Positions 44,611-52,881 of a stretch of DNA of 64,000 nt are shown here, piece after piece. The stretch is from Marinobacter salarius (GTDB lineage Bacteria > Pseudomonadota > Gammaproteobacteria > Pseudomonadales > Oleiphilaceae), in contig NZ_CP136693.1 of the NCBI RefSeq assembly GCF_032922745.1, positions 3,348,001 through 3,412,000 on the forward strand, given 5' to 3'. Below the pieces are notes generated by a model, which worked only from the letters and a program-made list of their open reading frames with translations, was not told where the DNA came from and ran no database searches. How positions within the stretch are numbered: the stretch's first letter is position 1; each line of letters starts with the position of its first letter. The position numbers and the translations under genes were made by a program.

Positions 44611-45708
44611 CTAAATCACAATCAGCTCAGCGCGCAAGGCGCCGGCCTGTTTGAGGGCTTCGAGCACCGCCATTACGTCACCGGGCGCCGCACCTACCTG
44701 GTTCACGGCCTGGACAATCTCGTTCAGGGTGACCGCCGGGCCAAACTGGAACATTCGGGCCGGATCTTCGGTAATGGCGATCTGGGTATTGGGCTCGATC
44801 ACCGTCTCACCATCGGTGAACGGGTTTGGCTGATTGGCTTCGGGATTCTCTTCAATGGTGACGGTCAGGTTACCGTGGGTCACCGCCGCCGGGCTGACCT
44901 TGACGTTCTGCCCTACCACAATGGTGCCGGTGCGGCTGTTGATGACCACCTTGGCAGCGTCTTCCGCCGGATTAACCTCAATGTTTTCCAGAATCGACAG
45001 AAAGCTTACGCGCTGGGATGGGTCCCTCGGCGCCTTGACGGAGACCGAGGTCGCATCGTGGGCATACGCCATGTCCGGGCCCAATTGACCATTGATCGCT
45101 TCCACCACCCGGCGAGCCGTCGTGAAGTCAGCCCGCAACAGGTTGAAGGTGATGGTATCGCCACGGGTAAAGGGCGACATCACTTCCCGCTCAATGGTGG
45201 CGCCATTGGGAATCCGGCCAACGCTGGGAACGTTCACGGTAATCCGCGAACCGTCGGCGCCCTGGGCACCGAAGCCACCCACCACCAGGCTACCCTGAGC
45301 CATGGCATAGACCTGATCGTCTGCCCCCTTTAACGGCGACATCAACAGGGTACCGCCACGCAGGCTGTCGGCATTGCCGATGGAGGACACTGTGATGTCC
45401 AGTTCCTGGCCTGGCTTGGCGAAGGGCGGGAGATTCGCGGTAATGGTAACCGCAGCCACATTGGCAAGATTGGGGTTCACGCCCGGCGGCAGGGTAATGC
45501 CGAACTGGGTCATCATGTTGCGAAAGGTCTGGTTGGTAAACGGCGCTTTATCACCAGTACCATCCAGGCCAACCACCAGCCCGTAGCCGACCAGTTGGTT
45601 GTTACGCACACCCTTGATGCGCGCCAGGTCCTTCAGGCGGTCCGCCAGCACCGGCGCTGCGATCACGGAGAGCGCAATCATCAGTATCCCAAACCTCAGC
45701 ATTTTCAT
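44611..45708 (-). CDS. flgI: Flagellar P-ring protein FlgI
   Basis: 365 aa periplasmic protein forming the ring around the rod in the peptidoglycan layer. The Sec signal peptide is cleaved near APVLA/DRLKD. Family blocks are RIKGVRNNQLVGYGLVVGL, PPGVNPNLANVAAVTITA and RVSFLSILENIEVNP. The ATG at 45708 overlaps the flgH stop as ATGA, so it is coupled to flgH; an in-frame start 4 codons earlier is less likely. Confidence 0.97.
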   Translation of the reverse strand: MKMLRFGILMIALSVIAAPVLADRLKDLARIKGVRNNQLVGYGLVVGLDGTGDKAPFTNQTFRNMMTQFGITLPPGVNPNLANVAAVTITANLPPFAKPGQELDITVSSIGNADSLRGGTLLMSPLKGADDQVYAMAQGSLVVGGFGAQGADGSRITVNVPSVGRIPNGATIEREVMSPFTRGDTITFNLLRADFTTARRVVEAINGQLGPDMAYAHDATSVSVKAPRDPSQRVSFLSILENIEVNPAEDAAKVVINSRTGTIVVGQNVKVSPAAVTHGNLTVTIEENPEANQPNPFTDGETVIEPNTQIAITEDPARMFQFGPAVTLNEIVQAVNQVGAAPGDVMAVLEALKQAGALRAELIVI

Positions 45709-46409
45709 AGCGGGAACCACTCACTGTTGAAGAACCTCGCCAGCCAGCCCATCTGGTTAGCCTGGTCGAAATCACCGGTACCGCCGTAGGCAATACGGGC
45801 ATCAGCAATACGATTGGACGCCACAGTGTTGTCCGGCGAAATGTCCTCCGGGCGAACAAGACCGGTCAGGCGGATATACTCATCACCGTTGGTCAGGGAC
45901 AGCCACTTCTCGCCTCGTACTCTCAGCACGCCGTTAGGCAGCACCTCAGTCACCGAGACTGTAATGCTGCCAGCAAGACTGTTGCTCTGATCAGCATCGG
46001 CTCTGGTTTTAAAATCACGCTCTTTGTTAAGTGAAGTACCGATCCCAAAGTTGTTCCTGCCCAGAATGTTTGGCTCGGGCAATGTGATTTCATTGTCCTT
46101 GATAATACGGGTGTCGGCATTCTTGCTAGCGCGGGTAGACTCCTCCAGATTAACTGTGAGCACATCACCAACGTTCAGAGCCACAGTATCTCCGTAAAGA
46201 CTGTAGTTGCGAGACGACTGGTAGATGGCGCCAGAGTTGGGGTCACGCTGCATCATATTATCCGCTCGAACCGGCGTATAGGCGGGGTCGTCCGGCACAG
46301 GACGTTCTCGGCTAAGCGCCGTACATCCCTGAAGTATGACCAGTCCAGCAATCATCAATACCGAACTGATCTGGCTCAATCTGCTGTTTCCATGATACGC
46401 ACGCGTCAT
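45705..46409 (-). CDS. flgH: Flagellar L-ring lipoprotein FlgH
   Basis: 234 aa outer-membrane lipoprotein forming the L-ring bushing. The signal peptide ends at a lipobox LQGC (Cys ~29). Conserved blocks: YGDTVALNVGDVLTVNLEES, GSITVSVTEVLPNGVLRVRG and GEKWLSLTNGDEYIRLTGLV, ending RIAYGGTGDFDQANQMGWL. It lies between flgG and flgI and its stop overlaps the flgI start. Confidence 0.97.
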   Translation of the reverse strand: MTRAYHGNSRLSQISSVLMIAGLVILQGCTALSRERPVPDDPAYTPVRADNMMQRDPNSGAIYQSSRNYSLYGDTVALNVGDVLTVNLEESTRASKNADTRIIKDNEITLPEPNILGRNNFGIGTSLNKERDFKTRADADQSNSLAGSITVSVTEVLPNGVLRVRGEKWLSLTNGDEYIRLTGLVRPEDISPDNTVASNRIADARIAYGGTGDFDQANQMGWLARFFNSEWFPL

Positions 46410-46436
46410 AACTCTTCTCCCTGCGCCCTCTCAGGG

Positions 46437-47225
46437 TTAGCCTATATTATTCGTAATAAACTGGAGCATCTGGTCGGTTGCGGAGACCACTTTCGAGTTC
46501 ATCTCATAAGCTCTTTGGGTGGTAATCATGTTGACCAATTCTTCCACAACTTCCACATTGGAGGACTCCACCATGCCCTGTTCCAGAGACCCTAGACCTA
46601 AGAGACCTGGCACACCTTCCGCCGGATCTCCACTGGCATTGGTGGCTTTGAACAGGTTGTTGCCGATGGCCTGCAAGCCCTGAGGGTTAATGAAATTAAC
46701 AAGGGTAATCTGGCCAAGATTCTGTGGCGCCTGTTGATCATCCGTCACAGCTGTAACCGTGCCATCTTTGCCAATAGTGATGTTGGTGGCATTCTCAGGA
46801 ACATTGATATTGGGCTCAAGAAGGTAGCCGTCCGGGTTAACGATGTCGCCGTTGGAGTTCAACTGGAACTGGCCATCGCGGGTATAGGCGATCTGCCCGT
46901 CCGGGAGCAGGATCTGCATGAATCCGCGGCCGTTCACGGCCATATCCAGGGGCTGCTCGGTGACTTCCAGGTTGCCCTGGGAAAACTGCTTGGAGGTGCC
47001 GACGATGCGAACACCGGTACCCAACTGGAGACCGGACGGCAGCTCCGAGTTCTGGGTATTCAGACCACCGGGTTGCCGGTCGATCTGGTACAGCAGATCC
47101 TGAAACACCGCGCGGTCGCGTTTGAAACCAGTGGTGTTCACGTTAGCCAGGTTGTTGGAGATCGTGGACATATTGGTGTCCTGCGCGCTCAACCCGGTTT
47201 TGCTGACCCAAAGTGCTGGATGCAT
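46437..47225 (-). CDS. flgG: Flagellar distal rod protein FlgG
   Basis: 262 aa rod protein, the standard length for FlgG. N-terminal SKTGLSAQDTNMSTISNNLA and NVNTTGFKRDRAVF mark the rod/hook family, then the central domain, and the C-terminus SNVEVVEELVNMITTQRAYE with SATDQMLQFITNNIG. It forms the outer part of the rod crossing the P- and L-rings. It follows flgF after an 85-base gap that shows no feature I can support. Confidence 0.97.
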   Translation of the reverse strand: MHPALWVSKTGLSAQDTNMSTISNNLANVNTTGFKRDRAVFQDLLYQIDRQPGGLNTQNSELPSGLQLGTGVRIVGTSKQFSQGNLEVTEQPLDMAVNGRGFMQILLPDGQIAYTRDGQFQLNSNGDIVNPDGYLLEPNINVPENATNITIGKDGTVTAVTDDQQAPQNLGQITLVNFINPQGLQAIGNNLFKATNASGDPAEGVPGLLGLGSLEQGMVESSNVEVVEELVNMITTQRAYEMNSKVVSATDQMLQFITNNIG

Positions 47226-47310
47226 GTCGTCTACTCCTTGCCGGGGGCGTTTTCAATGCGGCCGATTTTTGCCGCTTCTGCGCTCACCCGGGCGATGTTC
47301 ATAGGGTTTA

Positions 47311-48063
47311 TCAGAGGTTCTGCAACAGTCGTGCCGACGCCTCGGCATTCTCGTTGGCGGTGGTCATTATCTTTACCTGCATTTCATACTGACGGGACAA
47401 CTGCAGGTTGGAGATCATCTCTTCCACGGCGTTGACGTTAGAGCTTTCCAGAAACCCCGACGCGACGCGCATATTGGCATCAGGCGGCTCTGGACCATCC
47501 AGCGCCTGGTCCGCCTTGCGACGGATAAAGCCATCTGCACCTTTTTCCAGCGCGTCCCGGGGTGGGTTCACCAGCTTCAGTCGATCCACCTCAACCAACT
47601 GGTCCGGCGGACCGCCAACGGGAACCACGGAAATGGTTCCGTCCGCGCCAATCTGCACATTATCGAACGGCGGCAGCGCCACCGGTCCGCCATTACCCAT
47701 GACCATCTCTCCGCTGGAGAGACGCATCAGGCCATTGACGTCGATCTGCATGCTGCCGGAACGGGTGAATACTTCCTCGCCCTGCTGATTCTGGACGGCC
47801 AGCCAGCCATCACCTTCTACGGCGACGTCCAGCTTGCGGCCAGTGTCCATCAATGCACCGGCGGCCAGGTCTGTTCCGGGCCTCTCGGCCATGGCATAGG
47901 CACGGGTGGGATGATGCTCACCAAAAACCGGCATACTGCGGGCCTGGGCGAAATCCGCCTTGAAACCCGTGGTACTGACGTTTGCCAGGTTATTGGCGTG
48001 GGCGCGCTGGGACAGCATGTTCTGCTTGGCGCCGGACATTCCTATATAGAGGGCTTTGTCCAT
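47311..48063 (-). CDS. flgF: Flagellar proximal rod protein FlgF
   Basis: 250 aa rod protein. The N-terminus MDKALYIGMSGAKQNMLSQR carries the HANNLANVSTTGFKADFAQA motif, and the C-terminus shows SSNVNAVEEMISNLQLSRQY. The ATG at 48063 was chosen because CAGGAG precedes it and it aligns with the family; an in-frame start 17 codons earlier is not conserved. It lies between flgE and flgG. Confidence 0.96.
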   Translation of the reverse strand: MDKALYIGMSGAKQNMLSQRAHANNLANVSTTGFKADFAQARSMPVFGEHHPTRAYAMAERPGTDLAAGALMDTGRKLDVAVEGDGWLAVQNQQGEEVFTRSGSMQIDVNGLMRLSSGEMVMGNGGPVALPPFDNVQIGADGTISVVPVGGPPDQLVEVDRLKLVNPPRDALEKGADGFIRRKADQALDGPEPPDANMRVASGFLESSNVNAVEEMISNLQLSRQYEMQVKIMTTANENAEASARLLQNL

Positions 48064-48145
48064 GGGAAAACTCCTGCCGGAATATTGACTGTTTCCAGTC
48101 TTTCCTATACCCAAGCAGGAGTTGTGCCATGTTCACATTTCAGAA

Positions 48146-50044
48146 TTAGCGGAGGTTGATGATGGTCTGGGTAACCGCATCGGAGGTTTCAATCGTCTTG
48201 GCGTTAGCCTGGTAATTACGCTGGGCAATGATCAGATTCACCAGTTCCGCCGAAAGATCCACGTTGGACTCCTCGATGGAACTGGCCTTGATCGACCCCA
48301 GGGTTCCGGTATCAGGTGCACCGATAATGGGCTGGCCGGACTCGAAGGTTTCAACCCAGGTGGTTTCCCCGACAGGCGAAAGTCCGTTAGTGTTGTTGAA
48401 CGATGCAAGGGCCACCTGCCCCAGGGACTGCGACTGGCCATTGGTGTAGCGGGCGAACAGCACGCCCTGGTCGGACACATCCAGGCCCGACAGCCTGCCA
48501 GTGGCATACCCGTTCTGGCGCTGGTCGTTTACGCCAAAGTTGCTCCCGTACTGGGTGGTATTGCCAAGGTCCAGAACGAAGGCCGAGGTGGTGGGGGGCT
48601 CTGGAATCGGCGTGGTGATAACCTCTCCGGGTGCTGGAGGACCGTCAGCGCCGTTCGGCGTGCCATCGGCGTCTTTCGGCGTCCAGTCACTGATCAGAAT
48701 TTCGCCATTGGGGTCACCATTCACGGACTGCAGCTCCCCATCCTGGTCAAAGCGAGCCTGATAGGGGTTCTGATCGGTGCCCGCAACAAATTCACCGTCT
48801 ATCTGCAAATACACTGACCACTCGCTGACACCCACACCATTACCCGGTGCTGGCTGCTTGACGTAGAACTGGGTCATCTCGTGAGAGTTACCCAGGCTGT
48901 CGTAAACGGTGGTCGATGTTGCGTGATTGTAGGTACGCTGATCCAGCGGATTGAACTGGTTGGTAATCTCAATGTTGCGTGCGTTCCATGAATCCGTGAG
49001 GTTCGTGGCGCCGCTGGTTGACGCAATATCGGTAATCTCCCGATCGGCCTGCGGCCTCACCGTGCCAACGGTTGTCTCCGGTGCCTGGTTCGGGCCGTCG
49101 CTGGTAAAACCGGCGGTGACGTTGTTGCCACGGTTGTCGATCAGCCTCAGGTTACCGCCTGTGAGCGACGCCGAGATCGTCGGCGCCTGGGCGTTGTTAA
49201 TTGCAGTGACCAGCGAAGCCGCATCGGTCACACCTGTCGTATCAACGGGCACAGTGACCCCGCCTACCGCAAGGTCAAAGCTGAAGTTGCCAGCCGCAAT
49301 GGCGGCGTTCAAGTCCGCCTCGGACATCCCCTCATAGGTGGTGGTCGCGGAGGCAGAGAGACCGTCCTGCCCATTGAGCACATCCACAACGTCAGCCGCT
49401 GAGAAATCAGTTGATCCCGCCGCGTTGATGGGCACGCTCACCACGCTGCCATCTGCGTAGGTGATTTCGAAGGTTTCAGACGGAAAACCGGTGGAGCCGG
49501 CGGGCGCCGTGTAATCACCCATATCGGCAACTCGGCGTTCCAACACGGTTTCCCGGGAATCCAGGTTCAGGTCCGAGCGTAGATTCGTGGTCCGACGAGG
49601 CGCCAGATTATCGGTTTCAACCTGCAGATCACCACGAATACCGGAAAGGTTACCGTCTTCATCGGCAACGAAGCCCTGAACCCGCATGTTCTGGTTATTG
49701 GTGACAAACCCGTCTTTGTCGACACCGAACTGGCCGGCACGGGAATACCGCACCTCACCGCCATTATTCAGCACAAAGAAACCGTCACCGTTGATGGCAA
49801 GGTCCAGGCCGTTGTCGGTGAAACTGATATTGCCCTGCCCAAAATTCTGCTTCACGTCCTGCACCCGCACACCGTCCCCAATCGGATTGGTGCCGGCACT
49901 CAGGAAACCACTAGCGTACAGGTCGCCAAACTGCGCCTGACTGCTCTTGAAACCTACTGTGCTCGCATTGGCAATGTTGTTACCGGTGACATCCAGATCA
50001 ACCGATGACGCCCTTAAACCGCTAAGACCTGTGTTAAAACCCAT
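48146..50044 (-). CDS. flgE: Flagellar hook protein FlgE (enlarged)
   Basis: 632 aa, against ~400 in Salmonella and ~460 in Pseudomonas. The ends are canonical: GFNTGLSGLRASSVDLDVTG and NNIANASTVGFKSSQAQFGD at the start, SNVDLSAELVNLIIAQRNYQ and ETSDAVTQTIINLR at the end. The middle is expanded: flagellin hook-IN-like repeats appear around 230-310 (TDAASLVTAINNAQAP, SASLTGGNLRLIDN), and a Pro/Gly/Asp-rich loop (~470-510) precedes the conserved QYGSNFGVNDQRQNGYATG block. The extra parts should sit on the hook surface. It forms the universal joint of the flagellum. Confidence 0.96.
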   Translation of the reverse strand: MGFNTGLSGLRASSVDLDVTGNNIANASTVGFKSSQAQFGDLYASGFLSAGTNPIGDGVRVQDVKQNFGQGNISFTDNGLDLAINGDGFFVLNNGGEVRYSRAGQFGVDKDGFVTNNQNMRVQGFVADEDGNLSGIRGDLQVETDNLAPRRTTNLRSDLNLDSRETVLERRVADMGDYTAPAGSTGFPSETFEITYADGSVVSVPINAAGSTDFSAADVVDVLNGQDGLSASATTTYEGMSEADLNAAIAAGNFSFDLAVGGVTVPVDTTGVTDAASLVTAINNAQAPTISASLTGGNLRLIDNRGNNVTAGFTSDGPNQAPETTVGTVRPQADREITDIASTSGATNLTDSWNARNIEITNQFNPLDQRTYNHATSTTVYDSLGNSHEMTQFYVKQPAPGNGVGVSEWSVYLQIDGEFVAGTDQNPYQARFDQDGELQSVNGDPNGEILISDWTPKDADGTPNGADGPPAPGEVITTPIPEPPTTSAFVLDLGNTTQYGSNFGVNDQRQNGYATGRLSGLDVSDQGVLFARYTNGQSQSLGQVALASFNNTNGLSPVGETTWVETFESGQPIIGAPDTGTLGSIKASSIEESNVDLSAELVNLIIAQRNYQANAKTIETSDAVTQTIINLR

Positions 50045-50071
50045 ACTCCACCTCTTACTGTTTCACCGGTA

Positions 50072-50749
50072 TCAATTAATCTGCTGAACATCTTGCAGCG
50101 CGATGGAGCCCATGCCGGCCAGGTTCAGAGTAATGCTGCCACCCTGCCCCAGCGACACACTGTCCACATTGGCGCTGACCATGGTGCCGAGTTGCTCAAG
50201 CCCGCCGGGGTACGAGGCTTCTGCCACCACCTTATAGCGTCCTGGTGGCAAACTGTTGCCGTTACCATCCTTGCCGTCCCAGCTGAACGCTGCCTGGCCC
50301 GGCTGCTGCTCACCCAGATCAATCTGCCGCACCCGTTCACCGGATGCATTCTCAATGGATACCCTCAACCCGGAAGTGGTTGCCGGAACGGAAACGTTGC
50401 CGGAAATCTCACCGTCCGCGCCAAGCACACCTATGGATGATGGTGCCAAGACCGTACGCCCGACCATCGCAGAGGCCTGCAACGCCTGGGTGGAGCGGAA
50501 CTGGCTGGCCATATCGTCGACACTGCCGGACAGGCTCTGCATTTCCTCCAGGGAGCTGAACTGCGCCAGCTGGGAGATGAATTCGCCGTTGTCCTGAGGT
50601 TCGAGAGGGTTCTGGTTCTTGAGCTGAGCGATCATCAATTCCATGAACTCGTTCTTGCCAAGCTCACTTCCGCTCTTGGCCTGGTCCTGCTGCACTCGAT
50701 ACTGGCTCAGCACATCCGAAGCGTCTGTCGTGTTATTCACTACGCTCAT
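50072..50749 (-). CDS. flgD: Flagellar hook-capping scaffold FlgD
   Basis: 225 aa cap protein that guides FlgE polymerisation and is then discarded. N-terminal LGKNEFMELMIAQLKNQNPL and QLAQFSSLEEMQSLSGSV are the family hallmark. A FlgD-Ig domain (~110-200) carries GQAAFSWDGKDGNGNSLPPG. It lies between flgC and flgE with an 18-base gap to flgC. Confidence 0.97.
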   Translation of the reverse strand: MSVVNNTTDASDVLSQYRVQQDQAKSGSELGKNEFMELMIAQLKNQNPLEPQDNGEFISQLAQFSSLEEMQSLSGSVDDMASQFRSTQALQASAMVGRTVLAPSSIGVLGADGEISGNVSVPATTSGLRVSIENASGERVRQIDLGEQQPGQAAFSWDGKDGNGNSLPPGRYKVVAEASYPGGLEQLGTMVSANVDSVSLGQGGSITLNLAGMGSIALQDVQQIN

Positions 50750-50767
50750 GATTCAATCCTCGCTCGG

Positions 50768-51217
50768 TTACTGCTGACCCAGGGTCAGGATACGCTGCAT
50801 CATGGATTTGGCGCTGTTCATAATGTCCACATTCATCTGGAAGCTGCGCGACGACGACATCATGTCCGCCATCTCTTCAACCACGTTGACGTTGGGGTAG
50901 AACACATACCCATCTTCGTTCGCGGCGGGATGATCGGGCTCGTAGCGCATCTGCAACTCGGCATCGCTCTCGACGATGCCTTCAACCCGAACGCCTGCCC
51001 CCGGGCCGTTGTCGCTGCCAAACGCCATGCTCTGCTGAGACGGATTCAGCATGGACTGCTGTATCGCCGCGAAAACAGGCTTGCGGGCGCGATAGGTCTG
51101 ATCCGTACTGGAACTGGCCGTCTCGGCATTGGCAATGTTGGACGCAGTGGTGTTCAGCCGCAGAGACTGGGCTGTCATACCGGAACCGGCGATGTCGAAA
51201 ATGTTACCCAGAGACAT
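50768..51217 (-). CDS. flgC: Flagellar proximal rod protein FlgC
   Basis: 149 aa rod component. N-terminal NIFDIAGSGMTAQSLRLNTT with ASNIANAETASS, and the C-terminal heptad segment YVFYPNVNVVEEMADMMSSS with FQMNVDIMNSAKSMMQRIL. It has the normal length. It follows flgB by 34 bases. Confidence 0.97.
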   Translation of the reverse strand: MSLGNIFDIAGSGMTAQSLRLNTTASNIANAETASSSTDQTYRARKPVFAAIQQSMLNPSQQSMAFGSDNGPGAGVRVEGIVESDAELQMRYEPDHPAANEDGYVFYPNVNVVEEMADMMSSSRSFQMNVDIMNSAKSMMQRILTLGQQ

Positions 51218-51251
51218 GATGGTGCTCCTCAGTTAATGGCTGCGCCCAGTT

Positions 51252-51650
51252 TTACTGGCCAGAGAGTGCCTTTTTGATGCCTGAAACCTTTCCGTCCAGG
51301 AACTGGAAACTGGCCTGGTAATCCATGGCATTGCGCATGAAGCGGGTCTGCTCCTGCTGGGCATCCACCGTATTGCCGTCCACGGACGGCTGGTGCGGTA
51401 CCCGATAGAGCAATTCGCTGTCGGCGCCCATGGGCGAGGTGTCCATATGGGACTCGTGGGTACGGGTCATGCCGAAACCACTCATGCTGTCCTGGGCCTT
51501 CTGCATCATCGCCTGAAAGTCCACATCCCGCGCCTTATAGCCCGGGGTATCGGCGTTGGCGAGATTGTTGGCCAACACCTCCGCACGCTTTACCCTGCCT
51601 TCCAGGGCGTGCTGATGAATGCCTAATGCTTTGTCCAGGGAAATTGCCAT
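51252..51650 (-). CDS. flgB: Flagellar proximal rod protein FlgB
   Basis: 132 aa rod component next to the MS ring and export gate. The rod signature RAEVLANNLANADTPGYKAR is at ~19-38, and the C-terminus YQASFQFLDGKVSGIKKAL is as in the family. It is the first gene of flgBCDEFGHIJKL, about 55 bases after the start predicted from a sigma54-type promoter. The region between it and the nitroreductase (51651-51853) contains that promoter and nothing else supported. Confidence 0.97.
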   Translation of the reverse strand: MAISLDKALGIHQHALEGRVKRAEVLANNLANADTPGYKARDVDFQAMMQKAQDSMSGFGMTRTHESHMDTSPMGADSELLYRVPHQPSVDGNTVDAQQEQTRFMRNAMDYQASFQFLDGKVSGIKKALSGQ

Positions 51651-51716
51651 AGTGCCTCCGATTCCTGCACACGGCGTTGGTCGTTTTGCCGTTTGTGCGT
51701 TCTTGCAGAGGTAAAA

Positions 51717-51731
51717 GCAATCGCAATGCCA
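51717..51731 (-). promoter_or_regulatory. Sigma54 (RpoN)-type promoter of the flgB operon
   Basis: The minus strand reads TGGCAT-TGCGA-TTGC (51731-51717). The invariant GG and GC elements have exactly the -24/-12 spacing, and TGGCA...TTGC matches the RpoN consensus in all but the C-to-T at the sixth base. The transcript would start near 51706. In polarly flagellated gammaproteobacteria the corresponding operon is driven by RpoN and FleQ. Confidence 0.7.
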
Positions 51732-51853
51732 GTTTTCAGGAGGTGTTGCGGTGTGCGGGCTGAGGCAGGTATCGGCTTATCCGAATCGTAAATTGAGGGC
51801 GGAAAGCGGCAAGGGATTTCCCCCGCGCCGGGGCGGGGGCAACGGGGCGGCAA

Positions 51854-52411
51854 CTAGTGGGGCCAGCGCCGGACAAACTCTTTGGGGTCAGGCCTGGGTA
51901 TGCTGGGCTTGTTCGCACTGACACTGCCGGTATACAGGAACCCGGTTATGATCTCATTGTCCTGCAGCCCCAAGCCTCGTTTGATAGCTGGATCGTGCGC
52001 CATGGCACCGGTACGCCACATGCCTCCAAACCCGGCGGACTCCAGAGCCAGCAACAAATACCCCATCCCCACCGCGGCCGACATGGACTGCTCGATCTCC
52101 GGCACTTTGGGATGGGGTTGATAGCACGCAATGCCAACGATCACCATAGGCGCCCGCAATGCCTTCTTGCGGTGTTTTTCCCGTTCCTTTTCCGAGGCGT
52201 CGTCGCCACAGGTGGCAGCAAACAATTCGCCCAGGGCGTTCAATGCCTTGTCTCCCTCAATCACCAGATACCGCCAGGGCCGAAGCAGCGCATGGTCCGG
52301 TGCCCTCGCGGCGCAGGCAAAGGCATTTTCAAGCGTTTCCGGGTCCGGTGCTGGCGCCTCCAGGCGTGGCTCTGAAGATCGGTTTAACAGGGCTTCCATT
52401 ACTGCTGTCAT
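51854..52411 (-). CDS. Nitroreductase family protein (YdjA-like)
   Basis: 185 aa FMN-dependent oxidoreductase of the small single-domain nitroreductase group. NRSSEPRLEAPAPDPETL binds FMN phosphate through the Arg/Ser; RAPDHALLRPWRYLVI, the central AVGMGYLLLALESAGFGGMW and the C-terminal GFLYTGS block are typical. The natural substrate is unknown. It lies upstream of flgB on the same strand but is separated from it by the RpoN promoter, so it is not part of the flagellar operon in function. Confidence 0.92.
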   Translation of the reverse strand: MTAVMEALLNRSSEPRLEAPAPDPETLENAFACAARAPDHALLRPWRYLVIEGDKALNALGELFAATCGDDASEKEREKHRKKALRAPMVIVGIACYQPHPKVPEIEQSMSAAVGMGYLLLALESAGFGGMWRTGAMAHDPAIKRGLGLQDNEIITGFLYTGSVSANKPSIPRPDPKEFVRRWPH

Positions 52412-52569
52412 ATCGCCTCGCTTTGGTTGATTTCAATACGTCAGTTCGGGCCAAACGACCGTATGAATTGTGGGACAGATGGTTTACTGTTAGTCTTTAG
52501 TCTAAGTACTTTCCACTATCAGACAGTACTATCTACCTTAAAAACGATAAGCGAGCCGGTAGACGCCCT

Positions 52570-52881
52570 ATGAGCCAACAGCAAACATTCCGCAGTTTCG
52601 CGGACTTCTATCCGTACTACCTTGAAGAACATAGCGATGTAAACTGCCGCAGGCTTCACTTCGTCGGCAGCCTACTGGTCATCCTCGTCACACTCTATGC
52701 CATTGTAACGGCCAAGTTCCTCTATCTGTTGCTCTTGCCCGTCATCGGCTACGGATTTGCCTGGGTTGGCCACTATGGCTTCGAGAAAAACCGACCCGCC
52801 ACCTTCAAACACCCACTGTACAGTTTGATGGGCGATTGGGTGATGTTCAGAGATATGCTCGTCGGGCGGATCCGTTTCTGA
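52570..52881 (+). CDS. DUF962/Mpo1-like small membrane protein
   Basis: 103 aa protein of the YGL010w/Mpo1 family (in yeast an alpha-dioxygenase for 2-hydroxy fatty acids). Three conserved His segments that could bind iron are present: YLEEHSDVNCRRLHFVG, WVGHYGFEKNRP and FKHPLYSLMGDW. Two TM helices (~33-48 and 50-68) separate the first two. The bacterial role is unproven. Its stop is directly followed by the adenylate cyclase ATG (52882), so the two are cotranscribed. Confidence 0.88.
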   Translation: MSQQQTFRSFADFYPYYLEEHSDVNCRRLHFVGSLLVILVTLYAIVTAKFLYLLLLPVIGYGFAWVGHYGFEKNRPATFKHPLYSLMGDWVMFRDMLVGRIRF

